64,000 bases of DNA from Arboricoccus pini (GTDB taxonomy: Bacteria; Pseudomonadota; Alphaproteobacteria; Geminicoccales; Geminicoccaceae). The notes under the pieces are model-generated. The model saw nothing but the letters and a program-made list of their open reading frames with translations. It was not told the DNA's origin and ran no database searches. How positions within the stretch are numbered: position 1 is the first letter of the stretch; the number at the start of each line of letters is the position of its first letter. Positions 45,427 through 55,525 of the stretch are shown piece after piece. The stretch spans positions 372,001 to 436,000 of the forward strand of contig NZ_FYEH01000001.1 of the NCBI RefSeq assembly GCF_900187945.1. The letters run 5' to 3'. Position numbers and translations under genes: made by a program.

Positions 45427-45929
45427 CCTTTTTCCTTAGCTTTATGGCCCAGCGAGACCGATCTTGCCGGATTTTGTCGAAGCAGGCCATCGAGCAGCAA
45501 GACGATCGCGCCAATGACGATGGCGCTGTCTGCTACGTTGAACGCAGGCCAGTGATAGTCTTTGAGGTGAAAATCAAGGAAGTCGACCACGAATCCGAAG
45601 CGAAGCCGATCGATGACATTGCCGATCGCACCGCCCAGGACGGCGAAGATGGCCAACCTCGGCAGGCTTCGTGGCTCCCTCGCCAGCCAGATGACGAGGC
45701 CGACCCCGATCACAAGGGCCAGGAGACTGAGGATCCAGGGATTATGGGCGGCATCGCTGTTGAAAAGACCAAAGCTGATACCCCGATTGCCAACCAGGAC
45801 GAGGTTGAAAAAGCTGGTCAGCTCGATCACGGGCGTGGCCGCAAGTCGGTTGAGGATCAGCCATTTGCTCACTTGGTCGGCGACCAGGATCACGAGAAGG
45901 AGAAAGAGCCCGGGGCTGAAGCGACGCAT
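45423..45929 (-). CDS. lspA: Lipoprotein signal peptidase II
   Basis: A 168-residue, four-helix membrane aspartyl protease that cleaves prolipoproteins before the lipidated cysteine. Conserved blocks are NRGISFGLFN, GGAIGNVIDRLRFGFVVDF and FNVADSAI with the catalytic aspartate pair. Its ATG shares one base with the ileS stop. Its likely substrates in this window include the lipoproteins at 6367 and 44896. Confidence 0.97.
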   Translation of the reverse strand: MRRFSPGLFLLLVILVADQVSKWLILNRLAATPVIELTSFFNLVLVGNRGISFGLFNSDAAHNPWILSLLALVIGVGLVIWLAREPRSLPRLAIFAVLGGAIGNVIDRLRFGFVVDFLDFHLKDYHWPAFNVADSAIVIGAIVLLLDGLLRQNPARSVSLGHKAKEKG

Positions 45930-48739
45930 CAGGCGGCCACCTTGGCGACGGCCGCCTCACAGCGCTGGCAGATGCCGTTCGACGATTGCTCGACCTCGAC
46001 CAGCACCTGCCAGCAGCGGGCGCATTTCAGGCCCGCCGCAAGGCGCGGCTCGACCGCGACGCCATCCACGTCCTCCGCCTTGAACGCATTGGCCGGCGCG
46101 GGCGCGGTCGAGAGCTCGAGACCGCTCGTGATTGCCAGTTCCGCCATGTCGATGCCCTTAAGGAGGCTCTCATCCTTCGCCAGCACATGGACGACCGGGG
46201 CCGCCTGCAGGCTGGCACCGATGCGCTTTTCCTTGCGTTCTAGCTCAAGAGCGCCGGTGATGACGCGGCGGATCTCGCGCACCCGCTGCCACTTCAGGGC
46301 CAGCGCTTCGTCCCGCCAGGCCGCCGGCAATTCGGGATAGCGCCTGAGATGCACGCTGTCTGCATCGGGATGACGGCTCAGCCAGGCTTCCTCGGCCGTG
46401 TGGACAAGGACCGGCGCCAGCCAGGCCGTCAGGCAGTCAAAGAGGTAGTCGAGGACCGTCCGTGCGGCCCGCCGACGCAGGCTATCCTTGCTGTCGCAAT
46501 AGAACGCATCCTTGCGGACGTCGAAATAGAAAGCCGAGAGGTCGACGGCGCAAAAATCATGAATCGCCTTGTAAAGCGCGGCGAAGTCGAAGCTTGCGTT
46601 AAGCTCGCGCACCGCCCGGTCGAGATCGGTCAGCCGGTGCAGCACCCAACGCTCCAGTTCGGGCATCTTCTCGACCTCGAGACGTTCCGTCTCGTTGAAG
46701 CCTGCAAGATTGCCCAGGATGTAGCGCAGCGTATTACGAAGCCGGCGATAGGCGTCGGCCGTGCCGTCCAGCACCTGCTTTCCGATCCGGATATCCTCGG
46801 CATAGTCCGAGCTCACGGTCCAGAGCCGCAGGATGTCGGCGCCATGCGTCTTCATCAGATCCATGGGCGAAAGCGTGTTGCCCAGGGATTTCGACATTTT
46901 CCGGCCCTCGGCGTCGACGACGAAGCCATGGGTCAAAACGGCGTCATAGGGTGCGCGCCCGCGCGTGCCGCAACTCTCGAGCAGGCTCGAATGAAACCAG
47001 CCGCGATGCTGATCCGAGCCCTCGAGATAAAGGTCGGCCGGCCATTTCAACTCCGGCCGCTGCTCCAAGACCGTCGCGTGCGTCGAGCCCGAATCGAACC
47101 AGACGTCCAGGATGTCGTCGATCTTCTCGAAATCTTCCAGTCGATAGCGATCGCCCAGGAAGAATTGCGGGTCGCGCGTCCACCAAGCATCTGCGCCCTC
47201 CGTCTCGAAGGCCTGCGCAATGCGCTCGACGACCTCGGGATCGCGCAGCACGGCACCCGACGCCTTTTCAACGAAGACGGCGATCGGCACACCCCAGCTT
47301 CGCTGGCGCGAGATGTTCCAGTCGGGACGGCTTTCCACCATCGAGCGAATGCGGTTCTTGCCGCGCGCCGGCACGAAGCGCGTCGTGTCGATCGCCGCCA
47401 ATGCCTTCTGCCGCAGGTGGTCCTCGCCATCCATGGGGATGAACCACTGGGCTGTGGCGCGAAAGATCAACGGTGCCTTGGAGCGCCAGCTATGGGGATA
47501 GGAATGGACGAGCGTGCCGCGCGCCAAGAGCGCTTCGCGGGCCACCAGCGCCTCGATCACGGGCTCGGCCGCCTTGAACACGTGCAGGCCGACAAAGCCC
47601 GGTGCTTCCTCGGTATAGGTCCCGTCGCCAGCGACGGTGTCGGGGATCTCGAGCCCGTATTTCAGGCCGGTGTTGAAATCGTCTTCGCCATGGGTCGGCG
47701 CGGTATGGACGAGGCCGGTCCCTTGGTCGGTCGTCACATAGTCGGCCGAGAGGAGGGGGACCTCGAAGCCATAGCCGCCCTCGAGCCCGGCGAACGGGTG
47801 GCGCGCGATCGTCCCTTCAAGGGCCGTTCCCTTAAGGACGGGCCCTGTCGACCATTCGGTGATCCCGGCCGCCTTGGCGACCTCCTCGATGAGATCCAGG
47901 CCCAAAAGAAGCCGTTCCCCGGGCTTGGCCAGCGAGTCGGCGCCGACGGCCTGAACGGTGATCACGGCATAGTCCATGAGCGGGCCGTAGGCGATGGCGC
48001 GATTGGCCGGCATGGTCCAGGGCGTCGTCGTCCAGATGACCGCCTTGGCCCCTTCAAGTTCGGCATGCGAGGGCCGGACGATGTCGAATTTCACCCAGAT
48101 CGTGACCGAGGTGTGGTCGTGATACTCTACCTCGGCCTCGGCCAGCGCGGTCTTCTCGACGACCGACCACATGACCGATTTCTTGCCGCGATAGAGGCTG
48201 CCGGAGAGAAGGAACTTCGAAAGTTCGCGAAAAATACCGGCCTCGGCATCGAACGCCATGGTCGTATAGGGATTGGCCCAGTCGCCGCTCACGCCCAAGC
48301 GGATGAACTCGCCCCTTTGAATGTCGATGAAGCGTAGCGCGTGCTCGCGGCATTCGCGGCGGAAATCCGCGATCGACACGGCGTCCTTGTCCATGCCCTT
48401 CTTGCGGTATTCCTGCTCGATCTGCCATTCGATCGGCAGGCCATGGCAATCCCATCCCGGCACGTAGGGTGCATCCTTGCCCAGCATCTGCTGGTTCTTG
48501 ACCACCACGTCCTTCAAGATCTTGTTGAGCGCGGTGCCCATATGGATATGGCCGTTAGCATAAGGCGGCCCGTCATGCAGGACGAATTTCTCCCGCCCTT
48601 TGGCCGTCTCGCGCAGGCGCTCGTAAAGGCCGATCTCCTGCCAGCGAGCCTGCAGTCTGGGCTCGCGGTTAGGCAGGTCGGCGCGCATCGGAAAGTCGGT
48701 CTGCGGCAGGAAGACGGTGGTGCGGAAATCAGTGCTCAT
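45929..48739 (-). CDS. ileS: Isoleucyl-tRNA synthetase
   Basis: A 936-residue class I synthetase. It has the HIGH-type motif in [17 protein letters not shown], the editing domain ([14 protein letters not shown]), KMSKSLGN and a C-terminal zinc site CARCWQ ... CQRC. This is the bacterial, mupirocin-sensitive type rather than the long eukaryote-like IleS2. I chose the ATG at 48739; the frame extends upstream with unconserved residues. The order ribF-ileS-lspA is conserved across proteobacteria. Confidence 0.97.
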   Translation of the reverse strand: MSTDFRTTVFLPQTDFPMRADLPNREPRLQARWQEIGLYERLRETAKGREKFVLHDGPPYANGHIHMGTALNKILKDVVVKNQQMLGKDAPYVPGWDCHGLPIEWQIEQEYRKKGMDKDAVSIADFRRECREHALRFIDIQRGEFIRLGVSGDWANPYTTMAFDAEAGIFRELSKFLLSGSLYRGKKSVMWSVVEKTALAEAEVEYHDHTSVTIWVKFDIVRPSHAELEGAKAVIWTTTPWTMPANRAIAYGPLMDYAVITVQAVGADSLAKPGERLLLGLDLIEEVAKAAGITEWSTGPVLKGTALEGTIARHPFAGLEGGYGFEVPLLSADYVTTDQGTGLVHTAPTHGEDDFNTGLKYGLEIPDTVAGDGTYTEEAPGFVGLHVFKAAEPVIEALVAREALLARGTLVHSYPHSWRSKAPLIFRATAQWFIPMDGEDHLRQKALAAIDTTRFVPARGKNRIRSMVESRPDWNISRQRSWGVPIAVFVEKASGAVLRDPEVVERIAQAFETEGADAWWTRDPQFFLGDRYRLEDFEKIDDILDVWFDSGSTHATVLEQRPELKWPADLYLEGSDQHRGWFHSSLLESCGTRGRAPYDAVLTHGFVVDAEGRKMSKSLGNTLSPMDLMKTHGADILRLWTVSSDYAEDIRIGKQVLDGTADAYRRLRNTLRYILGNLAGFNETERLEVEKMPELERWVLHRLTDLDRAVRELNASFDFAALYKAIHDFCAVDLSAFYFDVRKDAFYCDSKDSLRRRAARTVLDYLFDCLTAWLAPVLVHTAEEAWLSRHPDADSVHLRRYPELPAAWRDEALALKWQRVREIRRVITGALELERKEKRIGASLQAAPVVHVLAKDESLLKGIDMAELAITSGLELSTAPAPANAFKAEDVDGVAVEPRLAAGLKCARCWQVLVEVEQSSNGICQRCEAAVAKVAA

Positions 48740-48794
48740 GGGGAAAGATCTATAGCGAGGAAGGGATGGGGGGGCGTAAGACGGGACGGCTCGT

Positions 48795-49781
48795 TCAGCC
48801 GGCGATAATTCGCCCCTTCCCGGTGCCGAGCGAAGGAGGGGCCGCACAAAGTGCCGCTCGCGCGTTCGCACAATCGCGTGCCATTTGTTGGATCAAGGCG
48901 TCGATGTCGGCAAAATATTCCTCGCCCCTCAGCCGCGCGACGAATTCCACTTTCATCCTCAGCCCGTAAAGGTCGTAGCGACCATCCAGGATATTTACCT
49001 CAAGTCGACGGTCATTGCCATCGAAGGTGGGGCGTGTGCCCAGGCTGCAGACGCCATCATACCAGAGAAGCCCGTCTGGCCACTGCACGCCCGCTCGTAC
49101 GGCATAGATGCCGTTGGCGGGCAGCAGGGTCTTGCGTCCGACCGCCTGAATGTTGGCTGTCGGATAACCCAGCTCGCGGCCCCTGGCATCGCCGTGCACG
49201 ACGATGCCGCCCGTGCAGAAATTGGCTCCCAGGAGCGCGTTGGCGTCGGCAAGGTTCCCGGCGAGTAGAAGCTTGCGGATCAGGGTCGAGGACGCCAGCT
49301 GGCCGTCCAGCTCCACCCCATGCACGCTCTGGACGGCAAAGCCCATCTGGCGGCCAAGCGTGCTGAGCTGCGCCATGTCGCCCGAGCGGCGATGGCCGAA
49401 ACAGAAATCGTGGCCAGCAGCCGCGGCCCTGATGCTCAGGAGGTCGACCAGGATCTCCTTGGCAAACGCCTCGGGCGCCTGGCTCATCAGCCGGTGGTCG
49501 AAGGGCAGGGCGATCAGCTGCTCGACGCCCAGTTCCTCCATCAGTCTTACCTTGCGGGCAAAGGTCGTGAGCCTGGCCGGCGCTCGCTCAGGCGCCAGCA
49601 CCTCGCGAGGATGTGGCTCGAAGGTCAAGACGCCCAAGGGGACGCCCAGCCGGCGCGCGGCTTCACCGGCCGCGGCGATGACCGCGCGGTGACCGATATG
49701 GACGCCGTCGAAATTGCCGAGGGCCAGACTGGCGCCACGGGCATTTCCGGGCAATGCTGCAAAACGCCTGTGGATCTGCAT
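48795..49781 (-). CDS. ribF: Bifunctional riboflavin kinase/FAD synthetase
   Basis: A 328-residue enzyme that turns riboflavin into FMN and FAD. The N-terminal adenylyltransferase has [16 protein letters not shown] and [18 protein letters not shown]; the C-terminal riboflavin kinase has [11 protein letters not shown] and [10 protein letters not shown]. The start at 49781 gives the usual N-terminus [11 protein letters not shown]. ileS follows 55 bases downstream. The 201 bases upstream hold no gene. Confidence 0.96.
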   Translation of the reverse strand: MQIHRRFAALPGNARGASLALGNFDGVHIGHRAVIAAAGEAARRLGVPLGVLTFEPHPREVLAPERAPARLTTFARKVRLMEELGVEQLIALPFDHRLMSQAPEAFAKEILVDLLSIRAAAAGHDFCFGHRRSGDMAQLSTLGRQMGFAVQSVHGVELDGQLASSTLIRKLLLAGNLADANALLGANFCTGGIVVHGDARGRELGYPTANIQAVGRKTLLPANGIYAVRAGVQWPDGLLWYDGVCSLGTRPTFDGNDRRLEVNILDGRYDLYGLRMKVEFVARLRGEEYFADIDALIQQMARDCANARAALCAAPPSLGTGKGRIIAG

Positions 49782-49982
49782 GGGCGCCCTTCTTTCATGG
49801 CGCCTGCCCGCTTGTAAAGCTCTCGAACGCGCAGCCCCTCGGCCGGGTGGGGCCTGTCCCTGGATCCGAGCCCATGGCGCGCTCGCCGGCAAGCCGCCCT
49901 CTTGCCGGGTACACCCCCGATCTGCCAAGCCGCCACTTAAAGAGAGCGGCAAGATTGCTGCTTTTGCATCGACCAGGAGACC

Positions 49983-50549
49983 ATGATGGATGCCATCCTC
50001 GCCCTGACGACCCGCATGACGGTACCGCAGGCCATGATGCACGCACCCGGCCCGTCCGCGGACCAGCTCCGCCAGATCTTGGAGGCCGGCCTGGCTGCGC
50101 CCGATCACGGCCGGCTAAGGCCCTGGCGCTTCCTTACCGTAAGCGGGGAAGGTCGAGCGGCGCTGGGCGATCTGCTGGCAGAGGCCGCTGCCCGCATGCC
50201 GAACGTGGCTGCGGCCGATATCGAGAAGCAACGTCAGGCACCCAGTAGAGCACCCCTCATCATCATCGTCCTCACCGATATTCGGCGGGAAAACACCAAG
50301 ATTCCGGCGATCGAGCAGTTCGCCGCGGCGGCGGCTGCAGCACAGAACATGCTTGTTGCCGCCCATGCCCTGGGATTTGCCGGCAAATGGTCAACCGGCC
50401 GCAACGCCGAGGATCCTTTGATCCGCGAGCGGCTCGGCGTCGGCGACGGCGACCATATCGTCGGGTTTCTCTATATTGGCAGCGCCGACAAGCGTCCGCC
50501 GGCGCAGGAGCGGCCGACGATCGAATCTTCAGTCAGTGCCTGGCCCTGA
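49983..50549 (+). CDS. Nitroreductase family protein (YdjA-like)
   Basis: A 188-residue FMN-binding protein of the short YdjA-type nitroreductase group. The substrate/FMN region APDHGRLRPWRFLTV and the later FAAAAAAAQNMLVAAHALGF and GFAGKWSTG are typical. The first 20 residues are less conserved. It reduces nitro compounds or quinones in vitro in relatives; the true substrate is unknown. It is divergent from ribF and convergent with the nucleosidase gene. Confidence 0.9.
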   Translation: MMDAILALTTRMTVPQAMMHAPGPSADQLRQILEAGLAAPDHGRLRPWRFLTVSGEGRAALGDLLAEAAARMPNVAAADIEKQRQAPSRAPLIIIVLTDIRRENTKIPAIEQFAAAAAAAQNMLVAAHALGFAGKWSTGRNAEDPLIRERLGVGDGDHIVGFLYIGSADKRPPAQERPTIESSVSAWP

Positions 50550-50559
50550 GCTGTGGTGC

Positions 50560-51327
50560 TCAGTTCAGGAGACGCTCGAGTGCCGGCAGCAGCCGCCTAA
50601 GAATAAGGGCGGAACTTGCGGCCACAGCGTCGACAAACGCGTTGAAATCATGGCGCGACGAGGTCCCGGCAAGATCGGACAATGCACGGATGTCCAGCCA
50701 ATCGACGCCCATCGCCTCGCAGACTTGGGCCAGCGCACCGCCCTCCATCTCCACCGCTGCTCCGCTCAATTCGACATGGAGTCGGCGCCGCGTCGTCTCG
50801 CAATGGATATATTGGTCGCCTGAAAGAATGGGCGCCGTTACGATCCGCGCCGGCCGGCCCAGCCCCCCTGCCGCCGGCGGCAGGGCCGGCAGCGTGAAGC
50901 CCTTAAGTTCCCGGCGGACCAGCTCCAGGAGGTGCGGATCGGCTGGATAGCCCAATCGCTCGGTCGGATTGAAGAACGGGACGTGGCCTGCCTGATAGGT
51001 ACGTAGTCGGTCATTCTCGATCCAGCCGGCGTCATGCTGGATGGTGCGATCGGCAATGACGATGTCGCCGATCGCGAGGGCAGGATCGAGCCCGCCGGCG
51101 ACGCCGCTGAAGATGACGAGCTTGGCCTGAAATCGGTCGACCAGCAGTGTCGTCGCCATGGCCGTGTTGACCTTGCCGATCCCTGCACCCACGAGCACGA
51201 CAGGCGTGGCATCGAGGCGTCCGGTTAAAAAGTGCAGCGTGCCGATCTCAAGCCTGCTGATCTGGTCCAATCGGCTAGCCAGGTGCTCGAGTTCGTGTGG
51301 GATGGCGCAGAGTACGGCGATGGTCAT
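50560..51327 (-). CDS. 5'-methylthioadenosine/S-adenosylhomocysteine nucleosidase-like protein
   Basis: A 255-residue phosphorylase/nucleosidase-fold protein. The signature blocks are VLVGAGIGKVNTAMAT, FSGVAGGLDPALAIGDIVIADR, and VEMEGGALAQVCEAMGVDWLDIRALSD, which holds the ribose-binding glutamate and the catalytic aspartate. It would split MTA or SAH to adenine. I chose the ATG at 51327, four bases after GGAGAGG; an ATG four codons upstream is possible. Length is slightly above the Escherichia coli enzyme. Confidence 0.87.
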   Translation of the reverse strand: MTIAVLCAIPHELEHLASRLDQISRLEIGTLHFLTGRLDATPVVLVGAGIGKVNTAMATTLLVDRFQAKLVIFSGVAGGLDPALAIGDIVIADRTIQHDAGWIENDRLRTYQAGHVPFFNPTERLGYPADPHLLELVRRELKGFTLPALPPAAGGLGRPARIVTAPILSGDQYIHCETTRRRLHVELSGAAVEMEGGALAQVCEAMGVDWLDIRALSDLAGTSSRHDFNAFVDAVAASSALILRRLLPALERLLN

Positions 51328-51518
51328 TGGCCTCTCCATACGGGATACGGCTATTTGCCAAAGAGGAGGGCAAGTCGTCGAGAGCGGCCGGCATGGCGGG
51401 GACGAGCATGTCAGGCTTGGCGATGGCCCCGGCAGAGCCCGGGTGATGCGAGTTGGGGAGCGATCGTCGCAAGATTGCGCCTTACGGACGGTAGGCGCGC
51501 AGCCTCCGCAGATGCGTG

Positions 51519-52664
51519 TCAGCTCAGGTCGTTCGGGCCAAGCCGGGAGCGCTGCTGGCGCTCGATGGCTTCGGCCAGATGATCGACATGCCGGGCCAGG
51601 TCGACGAGCTCCCGCACGCCGTGGATCCGTCCCACGCGCGAAGCGAGATAACGGCGCTCCAGGGCATGCGTCGTCGCCGCGATGCGTAAGATAGGCGCGC
51701 GTAGCGCAAGCTGGGCCATGACAAGACCCAGGGTCATGGCGATGACGGTAATAAGCGTCGATGCGATGAGCGTCCGGTAGAATATCAGGTGCACCGCATT
51801 GAAGATCTCGCCGATCGGCGCGTCCGCCACGAGCCATAAGGGCCCTGACGCGAGCTCGATCTTGATGAATGCGTAGGCGAGGTGCGACCTGTCGGCATGT
51901 CGTGTCGAGATTACGCCCTGGCGGCGCGGATCGGCCATGAGGCTCATGACGAGGTCGGGGGGCGGGCGGCGTCGGTCGTCGTCCAGACCGGGTGTCGAAG
52001 CATTGCCGACCAGGATACCATTCGCGTTCCAAAGGGTCAGTTGCAATAACGGCAGGCCCAGGCCAAGACTCAGCCGGTCGAGCAGTTCATCGAGATCTAC
52101 CCTCCCAGCGATACCATAGCGCGGATTGCGGTCATGCTCGTCGGCGGGCAGCCAGGTGGCAAAAGGCAGAATCGGTCGGCCTGTGACGCGACCTAACGTT
52201 GGCTTGCCCAGCACAGGGCCCTGGCTCTCTCGCGCGGTTAGAAAATAATCCCTATCACCGACATTGACCGCCTCGGACAGCGGTGGGTAGCCGCAGAGCA
52301 TGGTGCCGTCGACATCGAATATGAACAGACCCGAAAGGGGGGTAAAATCGCCGCGTATCCGCGCTATCCGCGCTATCCGCGCATCGCAATCTTCCGGTGA
52401 GACCGACAGCAATTGCCGGTCACGCGAAACCGCGTCCAGTAGGCCCAGGAGCTTGGACACCTCGCTCTCGAAGAGAGCGCTCGCGCGAACGAGTCGCTCG
52501 TTCATGGCCTGAACCGCATCCCTCGTCATGACATCCCTGGTTTCCACGGCCGACCAGAGGAGTGCTCCAGTGAGCGGCAGCGTCGAGCAGGCGACAAGCA
52601 GGAACAGCCAGCCGCGCAGACCCAGGAATTCGAAAAAGCCCAGAAGGCGGCTCATGGAAGACAC
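51519..52664 (-). CDS. dCACHE-HAMP sensor protein without an output domain
   Basis: A 381-residue membrane protein with a helix at residues 18-38, an extracytoplasmic sensor part of about 240 residues (a CACHE-type fold: VDGTMLCGYPP, VGDRDYFLTARESQGPVLG), a second helix near 290-315 and a HAMP-like region with its final helix LARHVDHLAEAIERQ. It ends there. No kinase, GGDEF, EAL or chemotaxis signalling domain follows, and only 191 bases separate it from the next gene. A 9-base tandem repeat lies inside it (52356-52382). It may signal through a partner, or it is a truncated gene. Confidence 0.8.
   Translation of the reverse strand: MSSMSRLLGFFEFLGLRGWLFLLVACSTLPLTGALLWSAVETRDVMTRDAVQAMNERLVRASALFESEVSKLLGLLDAVSRDRQLLSVSPEDCDARIARIARIRGDFTPLSGLFIFDVDGTMLCGYPPLSEAVNVGDRDYFLTARESQGPVLGKPTLGRVTGRPILPFATWLPADEHDRNPRYGIAGRVDLDELLDRLSLGLGLPLLQLTLWNANGILVGNASTPGLDDDRRRPPPDLVMSLMADPRRQGVISTRHADRSHLAYAFIKIELASGPLWLVADAPIGEIFNAVHLIFYRTLIASTLITVIAMTLGLVMAQLALRAPILRIAATTHALERRYLASRVGRIHGVRELVDLARHVDHLAEAIERQQRSRLGPNDLS
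52356..52382. repeat. Three-copy 9-base tandem repeat in the sensor gene
   Basis: TATCCGCGC is present three times without gaps. On the coding (minus) strand this gives the repeated residues ARI-ARI in the sensor protein's extracytoplasmic domain. Gain or loss of copies would stay in frame. Confidence 0.9.
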
Positions 52665-52735
52665 TCGGTGGTCTAGGTGTAAATACCTGGTACACCGTGA
52701 GCCAACGTTTCACAAGAAAATATTCCCATATACCT

Positions 52736-53149
52736 TCAGCCTTCTGGATCGCCCTCCTCAAGGCGCCGCGCCGCCGCTTCGTCCATGCCGAAGTGATGAC
52801 CGATCTCATGCGTCAGCACATCGAAGACGACGTCGCTAATCGCGCTGCCGCGCTGACACCACTCGAACAGAATCGGCTGGCGAAAGAGATAGATCATGTC
52901 GGGCTCGGAACGGGGCAGCCGCGAGCCGTCGCCATGGCCAAGTGGCACGCCCGCATAAAGGCCGGTGAGATCGAGCGGGTCATCCAGGCCGAGCTCGGCC
53001 AGCTGCGCCTCCTCGGGCCACTCCTGGACGCGGACGGGGATCGTGCGGATCAGCGCTTGAAAGGAGGGTGGGAACGAATCGATGATCGCTGTCGCCATTG
53101 CCGCTAGATCGTCGGTGCTTGGCGGTAGAAGGTCGCCGCGGTTCGTCAT
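52736..53149 (-). CDS. Small zincin-like metallopeptidase (DUF1025)
   Basis: A 137-residue protein with the zinc motif HEIGHHFGMDE near the C-terminus, in the family usually called metallopeptidase family protein. The earlier block DLTGLYAGVPL and YLFRQPILFEW are typical as well. No signal peptide is present, and no substrate is known. It lies 72 bases before the sensor gene on the same strand, and after the atp terminator on the same strand. Confidence 0.88.
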   Translation of the reverse strand: MTNRGDLLPPSTDDLAAMATAIIDSFPPSFQALIRTIPVRVQEWPEEAQLAELGLDDPLDLTGLYAGVPLGHGDGSRLPRSEPDMIYLFRQPILFEWCQRGSAISDVVFDVLTHEIGHHFGMDEAAARRLEEGDPEG

Positions 53150-53197
53150 TGGCCTGCCTCATCGCGCATGCGGCACAATTTGCGCCTGCCCCGGGTA

Positions 53198-53238
53198 AAG
53201 AAAAAGCCCCGTCTCGCTCTGGCGAGGCGGGGCTTTGG
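53198..53238 (-). terminator. Intrinsic terminator of the F0 ATP synthase operon
   Basis: Read on the minus strand, CCCCGCCTCGC pairs with GCGAGACGGGG (one mismatch) around a CAGA loop, and is followed by CTTTTTCTTT. It lies 20 bases after the atpF stop, the right place to end the operon. Confidence 0.9.
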
Positions 53239-53254
53239 AGGGCGGACTTCGCTC

Positions 53255-53728
53255 TCAAGCAAGCTTGCGCTGCACCTCGGCGATGGCGTCGGCCATCAAA
53301 CGGTTCGCCTTGGCCTTGTCCAGATTCTGGCCGATCAGCTCGCGGGTCGCCACGATCGCCAAATTGGCGGCCTGACCCCGCAGGTCTGCCAGTGCCTTCG
53401 CTTCTTCCTGGGCGATCCTGTCCAGTGCCTGCTGCGTGCGCCTTTCGCTCATCCCCTCGAATTCCAGCCGCAGCTTGACTTCGAGACGCTGGCGTTCCGC
53501 CTCGGCGTTGGCGCGTATCTCACGCGCCAAGCCCTCGCCATCGCTCAATTGCTGCTGATAGCGCGCGAGCAGAGCCTTGGCCTCCTCATGGAGACGCTGC
53601 GCCTCATCGAGATCGTGTCGGATGCGTTCGGCACGGGCATCGAGCGCCCCGATAACGCCCTTCTTTACCGGCCGCCAAAGCACGACGACCATGATGACGA
53701 AGGCAATGAAGAGCCACAAATATTCCAT
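53255..53728 (-). CDS. atpF: ATP synthase F0 subunit b
   Basis: A 157-residue peripheral-stalk subunit. A single N-terminal membrane helix (WLFIAFVIMVVVLWRPVKKG) is followed by a long, charged coiled coil rich in Ala, Glu and Arg. It links the F1 head to subunit a. It is the last gene of the F0 operon, five bases after the b' gene. Confidence 0.95.
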   Translation of the reverse strand: MEYLWLFIAFVIMVVVLWRPVKKGVIGALDARAERIRHDLDEAQRLHEEAKALLARYQQQLSDGEGLAREIRANAEAERQRLEVKLRLEFEGMSERRTQQALDRIAQEEAKALADLRGQAANLAIVATRELIGQNLDKAKANRLMADAIAEVQRKLA

Positions 53729-53733
53729 GGCGC

Positions 53734-54354
53734 CTAGGCTCCTCTCAACCTGTCGACGGTGGCCAGTGCATCGGCCTCGCTGACATCGATGCCGGCCAGG
53801 CGCTTGACCGCCGCGCGCGTCGCGTCCGCCGCAACGCTGCGTATCTCCTGCAGCGCGGCCAAGCGTGCCTCCTCGATGCGCTCCTCGGCCGAGCGGATGC
53901 GGGCGCCCAACTCAGCATCAAGCTCCGCCTGGCGCTTGGCGAGCCCGCTCAGGACCTCTTCCCGCGTCCGCTCAATTTCTGCTGAGGCCTTGCTGCGCGT
54001 GTCGGCCAGAAGGTCCTCGTAGCTCTGCAGCGCCTGGGCCGCCTCCGCACGAAGTTGGCCGGCGCGGTCGAGGTCCGCCGTGATGCGCGCGTGGCGCGTC
54101 TCCAGCGTCTCGGCGACGCGCGGGAGTGCCTTGCGACTCAAGAGCCAATAGAGAAGGACGAACGCCACGATGAGCCAGAAGATCTGACTGGCGAACGTCG
54201 CGGGATTGAGCTGCGGCAAGCCACGGCTCGCGTGTTCCCCTTCGGCCACGTCCTCGGCCAGCGCCGCCGGCACGAATGCGGCGGCACTCAGCGCCGAGCC
54301 CAGGCACGTGGCGAAGATTCGGCTGGTCCTTAGACCGCGTACCAAATTGATCAT
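53734..54354 (-). CDS. atpG: ATP synthase F0 subunit b'
   Basis: A 206-residue second stalk subunit, typical of alphaproteobacteria and photosynthetic bacteria, with PQLNPATFASQIFWLIVAFVLLYWLL as its membrane helix and a coiled-coil tail. The first about 38 residues (MINLVRGLRTSRIF to PAALAED) look like a signal peptide or extra helix. I chose the ATG at 54354; a start at 54423 would add 23 unrelated residues. Confidence 0.92.
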   Translation of the reverse strand: MINLVRGLRTSRIFATCLGSALSAAAFVPAALAEDVAEGEHASRGLPQLNPATFASQIFWLIVAFVLLYWLLSRKALPRVAETLETRHARITADLDRAGQLRAEAAQALQSYEDLLADTRSKASAEIERTREEVLSGLAKRQAELDAELGARIRSAEERIEEARLAALQEIRSVAADATRAAVKRLAGIDVSEADALATVDRLRGA

Positions 54355-54428
54355 GCCTTTAGCCTCGATGCTGGCAGGATGGATCGACGTGCCCGCGGCT
54401 GGGCCGCCGGACACGTCACCCAACCAGA

Positions 54429-54653
54429 TCAGGCGAAAAGGATCAGGAAGGCGATCAGGAGGGCGAAGAGGCCGACCGCTTCCACCAAGGCGAAGCCGAT
54501 GATGGCATAGGGGAAGACGCGCTGCTGGACCGAGGGGTTGCGGCCGACGGTCGAGATCAGCGTTGAGAAGATGTTGCCGATGCCGAGGCCGACGCCGAAC
54601 AGGGCGAAGGTCGAAAGGCCGGCACCAAGCAGGCGGGTTGCTTCAGCGTCCAT
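54429..54653 (-). CDS. atpE: ATP synthase F0 subunit c
   Basis: A 74-residue hairpin of two membrane helices joined by the polar loop [11 protein letters not shown]. The ion-binding carboxylate is Glu58 in [13 protein letters not shown]. The surrounding residues lack the Gln and Ser/Thr that mark sodium-binding c rings, so the ring is probably proton-driven. It lies between atpB and the b' gene. Confidence 0.98.
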   Translation of the reverse strand: MDAEATRLLGAGLSTFALFGVGLGIGNIFSTLISTVGRNPSVQQRVFPYAIIGFALVEAVGLFALLIAFLILFA

Positions 54654-54734
54654 GAGGTATCTCCTCGCATTAATAAGTCGAAGGGGGTGGGTGAAAGGGC
54701 TGCCGTCCGGAGCGCCTCGCGGCGCAAGCTGGCC

Positions 54735-55460
54735 TCAGTGCATGTGTAACGCGTCGTGCAGATAGAGGCAGGTCAGGACAGTGAAGATGTAGGCCTGGAT
54801 GATCGCAATCCCGATCTCGAAGGCCGTCAGGACGGCGACCATGAGCAAGGGAGCAATGCCGAAGATACCCATGAGGCCGATGAAGCCGACGAACACCGCC
54901 ATCATGGTGTGGCCGGCCATCATATTGGCGAAGAGACGTACGGAGAGGCTGATCGGCCGCACCAGGTAGGAAAGGATCTCGATCGGCACCATGATCGGTA
55001 TCATGAGCTTGGGCGCGCCCGGCGGCACGAAGAAGTGCAGGAAATGCGTGCCGTGCACCATAAAACCTACCACCGTCACGCCGATGATCACGCATACGGC
55101 CATGAAAAAGGTGACGATGATGTGACTGGTGAAGGTGAAATGCCCGGGGATCGGCAGCATGCCCACGAGATTGCCGATCAGGACGAACATGAAGAGGGAG
55201 AAGATGACCGGGAAGTAGCGCATCCCCTCCTTGCCAGCGTTGTCGCGGACCATGCCAGCCACGAACTCGTAGCCGAGCTCCACGATCGACTGCAGCCTGC
55301 CGGGCACCAGGGCACGCTGCCGGCTGCCCGCCATGACCAGCCCGTAGGCCAGAAGGACCGTGATCAGCATCCAGAAAGCAGAGTTCGTGAACGAGAGGTT
55401 CAGGCCGCCGATCTGAATCCCGAGCAACGGGACGATGTTGAACTGATGCAGCGGATCCAA
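54735..55460 (-). CDS. atpB: ATP synthase F0 subunit a
   Basis: A 241-residue polytopic subunit with the half-channel block PISLSVRLFANMMAGHTMMAVF, which contains the essential arginine, and the C-terminal helix region GIAIIQAYIFTVLTCLYLHDALH. The protein works with the c ring to convert proton flow into rotation. It is 81 bases upstream of atpE on the operon and 65 after atpI. Confidence 0.97.
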   Translation of the reverse strand: MDPLHQFNIVPLLGIQIGGLNLSFTNSAFWMLITVLLAYGLVMAGSRQRALVPGRLQSIVELGYEFVAGMVRDNAGKEGMRYFPVIFSLFMFVLIGNLVGMLPIPGHFTFTSHIIVTFFMAVCVIIGVTVVGFMVHGTHFLHFFVPPGAPKLMIPIMVPIEILSYLVRPISLSVRLFANMMAGHTMMAVFVGFIGLMGIFGIAPLLMVAVLTAFEIGIAIIQAYIFTVLTCLYLHDALHMH

Positions 55461-55525
55461 GCTTCCCTCCCGGTGCAGGCCGGGCCGCCCAAGGCGCCCT
55501 GCGATGCGTTCTACAATCTACGTGG

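Noticed and set aside
46349-48337. 662-codon open frame on the plus strand
   Set aside because: Antisense to ileS with no domain-like sequence; ileS motifs HIGH-type and KMSKS are on the other strand.
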